Shown: positions 34,137 to 47,405, numbered from the stretch's first letter. The stretch is DNA of 64,000 bases from Sipunculus nudus (GCA_026874595.1 CM049311.1:46565676-46629675); one strand, 5' to 3'. Notes: generated by a model from the letters alone, not told the origin. Numbers and translations: made by a program.

Positions 34137-36402
34137 TCAGAACTTTGTAGGAATTCTACTCAAAATGGATTTAGTAACGGTCACTCTTAGTCAAACTGAT
34201 CGCCTTATTAAAAGCATTTATCTTCTGAATAAATTCTCTCTGAACATATGAAGAAAATTATGAAGCAAGTTTTTTAAATTTTTCAATGATTAACATTCTC
34301 TCATAATTTTCAAATTCAAAAACAATTAGGAATGAATAATTTGTAGGTGCACTTCTGCAGACTTTTCCATTGAATTTTGTTTTTACAGGATCAATGGGAA
34401 CACCAAACTTCAGGTCTATTCATGAAGCCATTTTTCACAAATCTTATATGAATGAATTACTCAAAATGTACTTAACTGAAATTTGGTCACTGACATGGTC
34501 AATGTCATGAAACAATTTTTTTTAGGTTCTTGTCCTCCATCCAGCAGTATGGACATGCAACATTTGCATAACTGTTTTAATAAAGATGAATTCAACTAAA
34601 ACCCCTGCCAGTAACCCTGATGTCCTGGTCTTTGGATAAAACTAATCCTATATATTTTCTAGCTATAACTTGAAATCTGCATTCTCAGGAATGCAAGCCT
34701 CTGCCATGTGGGGGTCCCTATATTGTGAGATGTTTGCATTCTCTTATTCTGCCCACATTCCTAGGTTCATTCATGCCCTGAAAATTTCATGAGATTCTGG
34801 TCATGATTGTATGATATATGTTATGAACAAACAAACACACTTACATACATATGGACACCCACACACAAGCAGGGATGAATGCATACCCTCCTTTAAGAGA
34901 CAATTAGTTAATATTCCTGTTCTGACAAATGCAACAATAAGAGAGCATGACATTCTCTATATTTAAACCCTTTTCACAAACATTTTCTTTTTTTTGTGTG
35001 TGTGAATTAAACTTGCTTTATTGTGCAGTAACCCCTAGAAATGGAAATTTATTCCTTAGGATTTATATTGAGCCATTGTCAAATTTAACACATACTGTGA
35101 AGCCAATCTGAAATAACAAAATCTTTGAGATAATGTTAAGCTATAGAAGCCAGCTTGACTGTGAAAACCAGCCCTGTCTTTGCTGAGAGAAACTGACAGG
35201 AGCTGTGGTAATAACTCACAAGTAAGCTGGAATGCACAGCCAAAGGCTGATTGCTATTCAAGATAAGGTTGTGATGTATGTGTTCTAATTGGTGACATGT
35301 TTGCTATCTCACATTCATCCACAGAGCTTATTGTGGCAAATGATATATGCTCTTCCCAGATAATGCAATGTGCTAGAAACAGCTATTATAAACTACCAAC
35401 TTTAGCTGGTGATAAACACTACTTGTAAAATATTTATAGAAAAGATTTTTTTACACTGTCAAATCAATGTTGTGATTTATTTTGTACCTATTAACATAAA
35501 CATTAACAGCATAGATCTAATGTGTTTCTGGGTATAAACTGCTCTCATAAAATCTATGAATTCTACTGTATTTTTCTAAGAGCCTTCAGTACAATTACTG
35601 GCCATTGGGTATATAGACCACAACTGTTTCCTTTGCTGACAAAATATTGACAATTTTGCAAAAGGCTCTGATCTAGACCTCTGAATATTTTAAATTTTGT
35701 TCCATTAGACATTTATTGATATATGTAGGAACAGTTTTATATATCATACAATCCCTTTAACACAGTAATGAATCAACAATTGCTTCTATTGATACTTCTC
35801 ATATACTAGTTTTTTTTTATGACGATAGTGATATTGATGATCATTCAATATTGGATGCTTACCTCCAACAATAAAATGTCTGTCTGTGTTCTGTTTGTAA
35901 TATGTACTGTATGTTCTTCAGCTGATTTCCTTGTATGTTCTGTATCTCAGGGCTCATCATTAATGAAAGCCTGCTTGCCCAAGGCAGGAAAAAAATTTAT
36001 TTAACACGTTGTAGGGCAAACAAGTCACCTCTCACTTGCACGACTAAGCAAGTGTCTTCTAATTTAGATCATATTTAAGATTTTGTGCGATTTTCACCAA
36101 ATATGGAAATGAATATTCAAGGTCAAGGCCACTCTCACAGGAAAGATCATGACCCAATTTAACTAGAATATGGGTGGTCGACAAGCGATTTTGTGTATCC
36201 ACCATATCACAGAGGCATCAGTAAAGTAAGGCACGGAACGTTCCTGACATGACATGACTCCAAATTTGTAGCACCAGTGATACCAATTAAACTCCTCATA
36301 TATATGCAATTTTCACCAAAAACAGATCTACAGATGGATACACCTGACAATGCAAGATACACTAATCCACTACTGAGAAAAAGTGCATTAATGTATACTA
36401 TA
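34137..36402. other. Mostly AT-rich, no gene seen
   Basis: No supported coding sequence. Around 36060-36190 a fragment related to family F appears (TTCAAGGTCAAGGCCACTCTCACAGG). It is followed by ACTAGAATATGGGTGGTC, which also occurs near 32621 within C1 as ACTAGAATATGGGTAGTC and may mark another repeat boundary. Confidence 0.35.
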
Positions 36403-37681
36403 ACAAGTGACCCATGGGTCATGACGCTGAGCCCACTGACATGTTGATAATATGTCCTTGCACAGACAACTAATTAAGATAGGTGTCACCATTGTTCATG
36501 CATATTAGCTTAAGTTCATCAAGACCAATAAGCACCACAAATTTAATGACAATCCAACCAGCCATTCATGAGGAATCTGGCAATTTGTGTGTATTTTGAA
36601 TTATTTCTGGGGTGCTCAAACATACCCCAAAACTCTGAGAATATAGGTCACTGTGACCCAATTTCAGGTTTCTGGGGAGAACTTTTGAGGAACTCTCAGG
36701 ATGTCATGTTAGAATATTCTGGGCCCCATGGTTACCTTATGATTTGTGCCCTACTTTGGTATCAAATTTTCAATTATTCTGGGGGGTATTTCTGAGCCCC
36801 ATAGCTTGGACAATTTGGGTGTCAGAGACCTAATTTCAGATTTCCATAGAGACTTTTCATGGGCCTCCCAGCATGTCAAGAAAGAAAATTCTAGGTCTAG
36901 TCGTTAAAAGTTGTGCCTTGTTAATAGATAACCACATCTTTTAAGGTCTCAAAAATAGATAAAAAAATAGTAAAAAATTGAAAAAAAACAGGTGGTGCCA
37001 CCAGACTGCAAAAAATGATGTAACACCCCATGATCAATATCCATGCATAGAATCTTGGCGATCAATGCATCAGTTGTACAGATACTTGAGCTTTTAATTG
37101 TATCAAATTTTTCATTATTCTGGGGGGGGGGGGGGGGTACTTCGGAGCCCCATAGCTTGAAGAATATGGGTAAATGAGACCTAATTCTAGGTTTTCAAGG
37201 AGACTTTTCATGGACCTATCTGGATGTAAAGTAAGAAGATTCCAGGTCCAGCAGTTATGTTTTGTGCCCTGTTAACAGATGACGGCATCTTTTAAGGTCT
37301 CAAAATAGAGAAAATAATCGTAAAAAGAATTGAAAAAATACAGGTTGCGCCCCTAGTCTGCAGAAACTGATGAAACACTCCATGATCAATATCCATGCAA
37401 AGAATCATGTTGATCAATGCATTAGTTGTTCAGATATTTGAGCTTTTGTATCAAATTTTTCATTATTCTTGGGGGGGGGGGGGTGTATTTCAGAGCCCCA
37501 TAGCTTTAAGATTAACAGAGACCTAATTCCAGGTTTCCAAGGAGATTTTTCATGGACCTCTCTGGATGTAAAGTTAGAAGAGTCAAGGTCCAGCGGTTAC
37601 GATTTGTGCTTTGTTAACGGACAGACAGCCAGATGACCGCACGGCCGATGGACAAAAAGTGATGGCTACGGCTCAGTTGAC

Positions 37682-38023
37682 CAGGGGCGTCAATATAGGG
37701 GGGAGGGGGGATGGGGGGTATATTACCCCCCACTTTTTTGCAAGGGGGGGATGGTTAATGTAATCATCCCCCCCACTTTTTAGAGAATAATATTATAATA
37801 TTGCAAATGGGATATATTAATAAATAGAATTAAAAACTCTGAATCCATTTACTAAAAAATGTTATATCTAAAACTTGCTTAAAATTCACAAAACAACTTA
37901 TTTTCTATCATAATATTATAGTTATTTGAATTATATATATTTCAAATAAGTATAAATATATATATAATAATCATATATATATATATATAGTTGAATATGT
38001 CACTCAGAGACGCTGAAAAAGTA

Positions 38024-38079
<56 letters not shown>

Positions 38080-38123
38080 AAGACATCCCCCCCCCCACCC
38101 TGGAAGAAAAATTGACGTCACTG
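37682..38123. mobile_element. 442-bp hAT-like MITE
   Basis: Inverted ends are CAGGGGCGTCAAT and the complement of CAGTGACGTCAAT (11 of 13 match). Flanking 8-mers are CAGTTGAC (37674-37681) and CAGATGAC (38124-38131), a target duplication with one change. The interior is G-rich at the left, C-rich at the right, with a (TA)n at 38023-38077. There is no coding capacity. It sits exactly in the left arm of the family A terminal hairpin. Confidence 0.8.
38023..38077. repeat. (TA)n microsatellite
   Basis: About 25 TA repeats inside the MITE. Confidence 0.9.
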
Positions 38124-38153
38124 CAGATGACTTACAGTCAGCTGAGCTAAAAA

Positions 38154-38868
38154 CAACAGCAGGTAGCACCATCTGTCTGGACTACAACAAAGCTATCCAT
38201 GATGGATATAAACATGCCAAAATTTCAGGCTGATACACCCATTCACTCCTAAGATATGAGCAATTATCACCCAAAGCAACAAAGACAACTGCAGATGATG
38301 CCGCCAGTTTTTAATACAAGATGGTGGTATCCAAGATCTATAGACATGCACAGTTTCAGGCAAATATGGTAAATCATTTCTGAGAAAAGGGCTTTTTATT
38401 TATTTATTTTATTTATTCTATGAATACAAAGAGGTAGGTGGCGCAACCTGTCTGGTCTGCGAAAAAACTCTCCAAGATGTATAGATGTGCCAAATTTCAG
38501 ACAAATTCATTTAACTTCTCCTGAGATATGAGCAATATTTACCAAAAGCAAATAGATAGATGGACGCCACCCAAAGACAATTGTAGATGGCACCACCAGT
38601 CTTGAATACAAGATGGAGGCCCGTATTCAAGATATATGGACATGCATAATTTCAGGCCAATAGGGTGAATCACTCTTGTGAAAAGGGGATTTATTTATAC
38701 TGTAAGGTAGTAAGTAAGGTAGGTGGCGCCACCTGTCTGGTTGACGAGAAAATCTCCAAGACAGATGTATATGCCAAATTTCAGACAAACACATTGGATG
38801 ACTTCTGAGAAATGAGAAATTTTCACCTAAAACAAATTAACGGGTGGATGTCAAATGGAACAAGGCCT
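38154..38868 (+). repeat. Family D array, left part
   Basis: Tandem units of about 280 bp alternate GATGGCACCACCAGTCTTG and AGGTGGCGCCACCTGTCTGG half-units, with ATGCCAAATTTCAGACAAA and GAGATATGAGCAA as landmarks. The array is broken at about 38868 by a family C element and resumes at 40618. Confidence 0.75.
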
Positions 38869-39354
38869 ACAGGCCTAATGCACACCTGTGCAATGGGATA
38901 TACACCAGGTATAACGCTCCAATGCTGGACCTTTACTTTTCAAGTACATGAGTAATATGTATATGAACAATGCAAGTACTAAACATTTTGAACAAGAAAC
39001 AATTACACAAACATCCCTGCTGTAATACTGGCATGGGTGCACAAAACAGGAAAATTGATTGTAGCTGGCACCACTAGTCTTGTACATGATAGAGCTATCC
39101 GATATGTATATATATGCCCAATTTCTGGCTGATGTATCTAATTCCTCCGTAGAAATAAGCAGGTGCATACACTGTGCAAAAGTCATGGTAGTTGGCGACA
39201 CCTGTCAAATGAATGAAAAGCCATCAAAGATGCATAGACAGGTTAAAATATTAGACCAATACATCAAACTTCCCTTGAGTTAGATGCACTGGGCTGACCA
39301 GGCTTAGGTGAAACAGGCAGTTACCCCGATTGAACTGTTACAAATTGCTGCCTC

Positions 39355-39700
39355 AAGCTACTGGACTGAGTGAAATCTTGACATGCACGTGGTTAGACTG
39401 AGTGAACTTTTGACCTGTACCTTGCTGCACTGAGTGATCTCTTGACCTGTTGCATGATCTGATACAGTTGGCAGTATGGCAATGCTATAAATAGATCCTG
39501 GCTGAACTTTGGTGCCACATCTGATGCAGTGGGCAGTCTGCCAAAGCTATAAACAGAATGCAGCTACTACACAGAGTGAACTCCTGACCTTTACCTGGCT
39601 GCACTGAGTGAACTCTTGACCTGTTGCCTAATCTGATACAGTTGGCAGTCTGCCAAAGATAGATCCAGAGTGACCTTTGGCCTGTTGCAAAATCTAAAAT
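39355..39700. repeat. Irregular tandem repeats in C2
   Basis: Repeated phrases GAGTGAACTCTTGACCTG, CTGATACAGTTGGCAGTCTG and CCAAAGCTATAAACAGA occur at spacings of about 50-110 bp. No coding potential is evident. Confidence 0.6.
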
Positions 39701-39760
39701 AGTAGCTACATCATTGCATAAGCTCACAGATTGGCTCCACATGCAGCCCTGAGGGGCACG

Positions 39761-39872
39761 ACACCCATGAGGTGATCACATGATACTCATGAGGTGATCA
39801 CATGCTACCCATGAGGTTATCATATGGTGCCCATCAGGTGTTCACATGACATCCATGAGGAGATCACATGCC
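39761..39872. repeat. 22-bp tandem repeat, five units
   Basis: Units are of the form ACCCATGAGGTGATCACATG, each with the palindrome TGATCA or a derivative. The copies are imperfect. Confidence 0.8.
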
Positions 39873-40617
39873 TTTTGCCTGTCTGCACTGATTGAACTTT
39901 TGACATATATCTGGCTGCAATGAATGAACTCTGTTGACCTGTTGCCAAATCTGAAACAGTTATCAGTTTCTCAACGTATTTAAAGATACAGACACAATCT
40001 TGGCCTGTTGGTAAATCTGTTAACACATACTGAAAGACTCTGGAAAAAAATGCTTTTTTTCAAGCTGACATATTCATCAGACTTTTTATTAAAATATCTA
40101 GAATAATAAGAGATGCAGTCCTATTATTCTTAAAGGTCAAATAATTCTGCCAAAATCATTCAAGTAAACTTGAACAAAGGCCACCTAAGAATAATTTTTG
40201 TGCAATGTTACAGAAGTTACAATTTAAATTTAGTATGCTTTTTTGGACAGATGACTAAGTTCAACTTCCTGTAACTCAGCCAAAAATCACCAAACTTAAT
40301 CCTTTCGAACAAACTTGAAAGAGATTGTACCAGGAATCATTTCTGTGAAATATTCATCAATTTGGCTTTCGTTTCAGAGAGGAAGGTTTTTAAAGCCTTT
40401 TTAGCTTTTTCCCTATAAATCTAAGAAAATGCAGTTAGCAAAAAAATAAACAAAATCAGATAGAGTTTTTTAGATGTCTATTTTTTGCATACAATTTCAT
40501 GATGCTAACTCTTGCCGTTTTCAATATAATATGGGTTAATGTACAGACGACGGCCAACGGATGACAGATGATTGATGACACCACACCATGGCATAAGCTC
40601 ACAGGTTCACTAAAAAA

Positions 40618-41235
40618 ATGCAGAAGGCACCATCAGTCTTGACAACAAGATGGAGGAGTTTAATATCTAGGGACATGCAGAGTTTCAGACCTATATGGCA
40701 CACAATGCCTAAGAAAAGAGCATTAATTTATTCTACAGAAATGGGAAGGTAGGTGGCCTGAACTGTCTGGTTTATGAGAAAATTTTCCAAGATGGATGGA
40801 CATGCCAAATTAAAGACCAATACCTTGAACCAACTCTGGAGATGAGCAAATTTCACCCAAATCACATGTACAAAGGGATGCCACAGTAAAAACAATTGCA
40901 GATGGTGCCAACAGTCTTGAGCATAAGATGGAGGAGTCCAAGATCTATGGATACACACTATTTCAGGCCAATAGGGCAAATCACTCCTGAGAAAAGGGCA
41001 TAAATTTATTCTTCAAGAAGGCAAAGTAGGTGGAGCCACCTGTCTTGTTTAAAAGAAATCATTTCTAGATGGATGGACATGCCAAATTTCAGACAAATAC
41101 CTTGAACCACTCCTGAGATATATGAGCAATTTCCACTGAAAGCAAATGTACAGATGGAAGCCACACAAAAACAAATGTAGATGGCACTACCAGTCTTGCA
41201 TATATGATGGAGGTATCCAAGATCAGTAGACATGT
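40618..41235 (+). repeat. Family D array, right part
   Basis: It continues the 280-bp family D units (GATGG.GCCA.CAGTCTTG recurring at about 40898 and 41178). Confidence 0.7.
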
Positions 41236-41940
41236 ACAATTTCAGCCCAGTCTGTCCATTAGTTTTTGATGTGAAATGCTTACTGTCAAGTGGCAATGAT
41301 GGGATATTAAAAGGGTTCGAAAACAAGAAAAGGACAGAAGGTGGTGCGACCTGTCCTCCGCAGAAGAAAAAGCTATCCAAGATCTTCAATCAATTTGATT
41401 TTTGGATCAATCCATGCATCCCTTATTGAGAAATTTATGATTTTATGTGATTTTCACCATATAAGGCAAGATTCAAGGTCAAAACCACTCTCACAAGAAA
41501 AGTCATTATCCCATTTTAAATATACATCATCCCATGTCCCATGCCTATGTATATGCATAATAAGAAAGAAATCTGTCCATTAGTTTTTGACATGTAATGC
41601 TCGTGTTACTATCATGTGGCAATGATGAAAGTATTAAAAGGCATGAGAACAAGAAAAGGATTATGGGTGGTGCCATCAGTTTCTGAAAACTGGTTACCCA
41701 AATTTGAAGATCTTTGGATAAATGCATGCAAGATCTCTTGAGATATTTTAGAATTTCAGTGAATTTCCCCAAAAATGGACCTCTTCAAGGTCACAGTCAC
41801 TCTCCTACTAAAGGTCATGACCCCATTGTAAAAAGGCTTGGTCCTCTCACCCATATCTCACATGTCAAGTTTTGTACAGATCTGTGAAATATTTTTCGAG
41901 TTATCTTTCCTGAGAGAAATCTGTTGCGGCACGACCGTAC
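41236..41940 (+). repeat. Family F tandem units
   Basis: Two units of about 320 bp start with TCTGTCCATTAGTTTTTGA (about 41250 and 41573) and include CAAGGTCA..GCCACTCTC. Each unit carries a GGTGGTGC(G/C)A variant of the shared palindrome. Confidence 0.65.
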
Positions 41941-43458
41941 CTAAACCATATAGAATCCTGACTTTGTCTGGGGATACAATTAGAAGGCAGCAGCTGTAGC
42001 TGTCCATGAAAAATTGACTTGAAGATGATTTCAATAAAAGTATGATATAACTGAAAAGACAGAAACTCTACTCATAATCCAGAATAAGGAAGACTTGGCA
42101 ATGCTAGTTAGAACATGCGCACTCACTAAGTGTTCTGCTCTGCCCTGAATACAGATAGCTGAAACAAAATGGGCCCAGTACCCAGGATTCTTCATGCTGG
42201 GCTGCATTCCCCAAAGTGCCCCATCAAGATGTTTTTTATCTTTTTCACAGCTGTATGTTTATTGCTGCACCCATGATACATTTGTGTGCCAAGAAAAATT
42301 TATATGCAAGTGTCTAGAATTTATTGTTTGTCCCTGTCACCAAGAAACTGATGTTCCTGGCACAACCTAATACATTAATACATACGTTTGAATTTTTACA
42401 TCAGCAGTTGGCTCATGGTACCAGTACTACAGTGGGCCATAACAGGGTTAACGCTACAATCCTGACCGAGCACAGTCCTGATTTGCCAGGCAGCAGGCTG
42501 ATTTTTAGGTTCAGCCATGCTGAAGTATGTCATTATTGAGAGGTCCCTTGCCCACACGTAAGTTTTTGTTAAAATGGCAAGTCTGACAAATTTCCTTTCA
42601 TTTTCTTGTGTAAAAAAAGCAGAATAACTCAATAAAAAGGAACAAGGACTTGCAGAAAACCTAGACTATGAAACCAATGTCAAAATGGATGGATAATGAG
42701 GCTCTATACCAGCAATGGATCCAGGGAAATAGTAAATTTGTTTGATGGCAGCCAAAGCCTGCTGTGTGTGAAAGCTGAATCAATGTGATTTACCGCTTGG
42801 CAGAACGGCATTTTCTTTTGAATGTGACCGTTAAATTGGATAATCAGATAACGTCTATCATCAGCATCTAACAACAACCGGAGGGTATTTATGAGGGGCA
42901 GTTCATGTGAATTAATTATTAAATTAGTATAGGCTGAATAAGATCGGGGACATAACAAAAGTTATACTTTCATCACTACGGAAACTGCATGGTCTCATCT
43001 ATTAACCAAAAATACTTGCCAAAACCATGTAGGCTGGTTCTTAAGTATTTTATCATGCAAATATGAGCTAACACCTGAATTTATGTTTTGGACATTAACA
43101 CATGAAAGCCATTTTGGCCTGTCCATAAGAATTGTACTTAGAAGAGGCTCTTTAAAATGAGCTACATCACAGCATCATAGAACATGTGCATAAATTCATA
43201 ACTCTGAATTCATATTTTTGATGTCTAAGCACAAACAAAAGAAAGACATACACACCTGGATTTATGAAAATCATTTTAATTAACAAGAAGAAGGAAAACC
43301 AAGATACACCTTTCAGGTCCAATATTGTCTCTGATAAAAACAATAATAAGTTAAGAAAAATATAGGCATGTTCAAATAATGTTCACTTGTAAGGTACACT
43401 TGTGAGCTGTAATTGTTGTTGGTACAATTAAGGGATGTGTACCTGTGTTGTATTAACT
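41941..43458. other. No gene seen
   Basis: Non-repetitive, moderately AT-rich sequence. The open frame at 42324-42539 and its antisense partner at 42396-42632 overlap and neither resembles a known family. Confidence 0.35.
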
Positions 43459-44048
43459 GCCTGATCTGTCTTTACCATGCATTCTCTTCTGCCTTTAACA
43501 TGCATCCTCTTCTGATCTGCCTTTACCATGCATTCTCTTCTGATCTGCCTACACCATGCATCCTCTTCTGATCTGCTTTTACCATGCATTCTCTTCTGAT
43601 CTGCCTTTACCATGCATCCTCTTCTGACCTGCCTTTACCATGCATTCTCTTCTGATCTGCCTTTACCATGCATCCTCTTCTGATCTGCTTTTACCATGCA
43701 TTCTCTTCTGATCTGCCTTTACCATGCATTCTCTTCTGACCTGCCTTTACCATGCATTCTCTTCTGATCTGCCTTTACCATGCATTCTCTTCTGATCTGC
43801 CTTTACCATGCATTCTCTTCCGATCTGCCTTTACCATGCATTCTCTTCTGATCTGCCTTTATCATGCATTCTTTTCCCATCTGCCTTTACCATGCATTCT
43901 CTTCTGATCTGCCTTTACCATGCATTCTCTTCTGGTCTGCCTTTACCATGCATTCTCTTCTGGTCTGCCTTTACCATGCATTCTCTACTGATCCGCCTTT
44001 ACCATGCATTCTCTTCTGATCTGCCTTTACCATGCATTCTCTTCTGGT
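43459..44048. repeat. 28-bp minisatellite, about 21 units
   Basis: The unit is TTACCATGCATTCTCTTCTG plus ATCTGCCT. Variants include ATCC for ATTC and GACC or GGTC for GATC. The units are highly homogeneous. Because 28 is not divisible by three, all three frames are sampled every 84 bp; the 81-codon + frame is a by-product. Confidence 0.95.
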
Positions 44049-44700
44049 TTTAAATCTAATGTGCTCAGTCCATGAAACTATTTTTTTTAAGTGGGCACAA
44101 TTTTAAGCATTAAAACTCTTTACATTAAAATCATTTAACCAAAAGTGTTGCGACGTTCTGGGGTATCACTCCTGAGATAACAACACTTAATACAATGCTC
44201 ATCAGTTATCACATCAGAGTTTATTCACATGGCACCTAAACCCTAGGATTTCAGTCATTACACACTTAATCATATTTAAGATAAAAACTGTTGAATTGTT
44301 TTAACTTATACAAAACTATACTTGAAACAAGCAATTTATCCTTTAACTGTGTGAAAGATAAGGCCATAATGGTGGCTGACAGGAGCACTTTTGAACAAAA
44401 CTAAGGGTTTCCTGATCAAGCTACAAATGAGATAATTAGCGTATATGATTTTTATTTTAAAATCCTTAATGACGGCCCTGTATAGTATTGGAAATATCCT
44501 GACATTGTTGCAATTTGTCACTTGAGTCAGCTTTTGGACTTAAGCTGAGGGGCATGTGTGGGTTACTATGGTAACTATCATGATGTCATAGTGGCCGGTA
44601 ACAATGGTATTTAAGCCCGCTCCCAGACTTAAGTATAATGTAATGTTATAAGCTACAGACCCTTGACCTCAACTCACAGCATTTTTTGGAAGGGTACATT
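44049..44700. other. AT-rich, no gene seen
   Basis: No supported feature. Confidence 0.4.
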
Positions 44701-46384
44701 TTCTCATTATTTTGGTTTTTATTTTTTGCTTGCAGGAAATCAAAGATTTCTGCAAGCATGTTAGTCAGTTGTCCATGTCTGTTTGTGGGTGTGTGTGTGT
44801 TAGTTTGTCCGCACTATACTGGCCGTATTTTTGTAGCAACATCGGAAACTTACACAGTGTATTGATATTCAATATTCCTGGAAGCCTTTTGTTTTTGGTA
44901 AATATAGATCAAGGTCATGTAAAAAAAAACATCTAAGTTTTATTTTCATCATAACTTCATCAAAATGAAATTTATCTAAATAAACTAGCTCATTTTGTTC
45001 CTCTATGCTTTCTCCATGAGATGGACTGGTCAACTATCATCTTGGATGTGTCACAGTGTGTCAGTGTGTCTGTCTGTCAGTTGTTGTCAAATTAGCCTCC
45101 ATGTTTGTTCTTTCGTCTGACATATGTCATTCTATCCACAGGCAATAATTTTTTTCATTACTTATTGTTCAAAATTTATCGCAGCTGCATAAACTTTACT
45201 CGCCATTCCATGGCTTTTCTTCTTATGTGTAGCTGTCTCAATCTGCTGTTACCATGATTACATATTTTTGGGGAAAATTTATGATATTCAATAACATGAG
45301 GTCTCACTTTTCTCATATTTGTCACTTTTAAAGCTAGAGAGGTCTAGTTTTTTTATTCAGGAAGCATTGGGTCAGTTTTACTCAATTTTGTACAAAATCT
45401 CATATATCTAATAAAGTTGCTCATCAAACGAAATGTTACAAGATTTCACTTTTTTTGCTATACATGCACAATTCTTAAGCAATCGCTCTGAAATTTAATA
45501 AGTAGATGGTAAAAAACACTCCTAAAAGCTTTTGGTTTTTAGGTAAAAATTCAAGGTCACCGAAAAACCCAAAAGATTATTTTGCTGATAACTTTGTTAT
45601 ATATTGTCCTATCTACACAAACTAAAATTAATTTTATTTGTCTATGCATTCCCCAATAAGAGATCTGGACAACTGACATCCAGGTTATGTCAGTCTGTTT
45701 GTCTGTTCATCTGTTTTTGTCAATAAATTTCTCCTGCCTGTTTGATATCTGGTCTGATATATGTCATTCTGCAGTCCACATTGTTTTTACAGCCCAATGC
45801 TTCTGAAAGGCATACAGTTAATAGGAAACTTTCATTTGCAACTTTTCAATATCAGCATAAATAATTAAATATGTTTTTGTTTCTGCTCTCTCACTAGACA
45901 TTGCTTGTTCAAATTACTTTTTCATTTGTTCCCCAATCTTCCTGTCTCTCTCTCTCTATCTGTTATATTTCAAATTCCGGCAAGTGCTAGATCTATATAT
46001 GGATGTCTAATTTGTTTATCCCCACTCTACTGTCAAAATTTTGCAGCAATCACTTTCAAACTTACACAGTTGATTGACAATGGAAGCCTTTGTTATTGGT
46101 CGATATAGATCAAAAGTTAAGGTCAGCAAAAAACGACAAATATTATTTCATTGTAATTTCTTCAAAAAGATGCCTATCTACATAAAATTTAGTTCATTTT
46201 GTTCCTCTATGCTTTCTCAATAAAATAGTTTAGTCAGATGTCATTTCAGATGTGTCAGTATGTCTTTCTGTTTGTCAGTTGTTGTCAAATTCACCTCCCT
46301 TCTTGTTCTTTTGTCTGACATATGGCATTTGATTCATAGGTGAGAATTTTTTAGCAATCTCTCTAAATGTTATATTGTTGAAAA
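44701..46384 (+). repeat. Family E repeat array
   Basis: About three diverged units of 550-650 bp carry TAGCTCATTTTGTTCCTC TATGC.TTC (about 44986, 45632, 46190), GTCTGTCAGTTGTTGTCAA, and a GATCAAGGTCA motif. The same family reappears at 52482-53300. No coding sequence is seen. Confidence 0.7.
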
Positions 46385-46420
46385 ACAAGGGACCCATGGG
46401 TCACGGCGCTCAGCTGTTAT
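46385..46420 (+). repeat. Orphan family A-type 5' terminus
   Basis: ACAAGGGACCCATGGGTCA is followed by CGGCGCTCAGCTG. Neither a family A core nor a 3' terminus follows within 600 bp. Confidence 0.7.
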
Positions 46421-46986
46421 ATATGATAAAAAATATGATTTTGAAATGAGGCACATGCTGGTTTTGTGTGGAAATAAATATAAGCTGTATTATGAGTTGT
46501 TGGTGTTTAGCTTATGTATGATTTTGATGGTTTCTTTGGAGAGAGGGAAGAGATTGATTTCATTTATTTTATTAACAAATGGAGTGCTACTGTCATACAG
46601 ATTTTGACTTGGCCATATAACTGATAAGCAGCACATATAAGATAAGAGTTTAACTATTTATAAAAATTTAATAACAAATATTGTGCCAAATATAATTTTT
46701 ATTAAAAATAATAAGAGAATCATATGATTTTTTTAATATAATATAACTGAAATGATTATTAAAATAATATTATAGAATATATTCATGAATGCATTCATGA
46801 ATACATTTTGAAAGTATTTGCACTGGTATTCAAATACTTTCATTTTTACCTGAATTCCCATTCTTATGCAAGAAATTTTATAATGGAGTACATATTCATA
46901 TTCATATACATTTGCCAAGTATTCGCACCATGTCTGGTATTTATTCAGTTTTAGCCAAACAATGATGTTGAGAATCCAATATTTAA
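46421..46986. other. AT-rich, no gene seen
   Basis: No feature is supported. Short direct repeats such as ATTCATGAATGCATTCATGA occur near 46780. Confidence 0.4.
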
Positions 46987-47020
46987 ACAAAGGACCCATG
47001 GGTCACGACAACCAGCTTAA
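46987..47020 (+). repeat. Orphan family A-type 5' terminus, diverged
   Basis: ACAAAGGACCCATGGGTCA is followed by a decayed inverted motif (CAACCAGCTTA). Confidence 0.55.
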
Positions 47021-47405
47021 GTTTGAAATTTTTGCAAATGTAAAATATGAAAAATATTCTATTGTAATGTTTTTCATTTATATAAGCATATGAGAAGCTA
47101 AGAGGAAAGGGCCCTCCTACTTGGTTATAGTAAAGTTCTCAATATATGATTGCAAACTAATACTCTGACAAGACTGTCATGAAGAAAAACAGTAAAAGTT
47201 TTGAGATACTGTGATGCATATGAAAAATTTACAGATGGACAGGCAAGTGGACAGAATGAACTAATACCTTTATTTTCACTTTCAAGGAAATAATGCATTT
47301 AAGTTTATATATAAGCCTATTTTTTTTAGCATATCCACTTTTTTCATTAATAGTTTTTATCTGATTCATTTTTTTTATTTACAAGTGTTATAAATTTGTA
47401 ATATA

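Larger units (their letters stand above)
36403..38153 (+). mobile_element. Family A element A-III with split 3' terminus
   Basis: The 5' end has ACAAG at 36403 and the perfect palindrome TGACCCATGGGTCA, followed by a slightly altered GCTGAGCCCACTGAC in place of the usual motif. Two to three core units follow with poly-G runs at about 37123-37137 and 37470-37483. The 3' terminus is cut by a 442-bp insertion at 37682-38123. The right arm GTCAGCTGAGC and TAAAAA are at 38137-38153. Confidence 0.8.
38869..40617 (+). mobile_element. Family C element, copy C2, nested in family D
   Basis: The 5' end has ACAAGGCCTACAGGCC and then GCACACCTGTG (38880-38890). The 3' end has CACAGGTTCAC at about 40600-40610 followed by TAAAAAAA. 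Each 11-bp end has changed from the C1 form, and at different positions, so they no longer pair perfectly. The 5' section matches C1 closely over about 180 bp (CAATGCTGGACC.TTACTTTTCAAG). The middle differs from C1, holding CTGAGTGAACTCTTGACCTG repeats (39355-39700) and a 22-bp tandem. The family D units on both sides are consistent with one interrupted array. Confidence 0.75.

Noticed and set aside
43808-44053. 81-codon + frame and a matching minus frame at 43428-43613
   Set aside because: The peptides are simply translations of the 28-bp minisatellite, repeating every 84 bp.
44560-44600. Solo-LTR-like string near 44585 (CATAGTGGCCGGTAAC)
   Set aside because: It resembles the start of the gypsy LTR (CTTAGTGGCCGGTTAA) over about 15 bases only. 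The rest of the LTR is absent, so it is probably coincidence.
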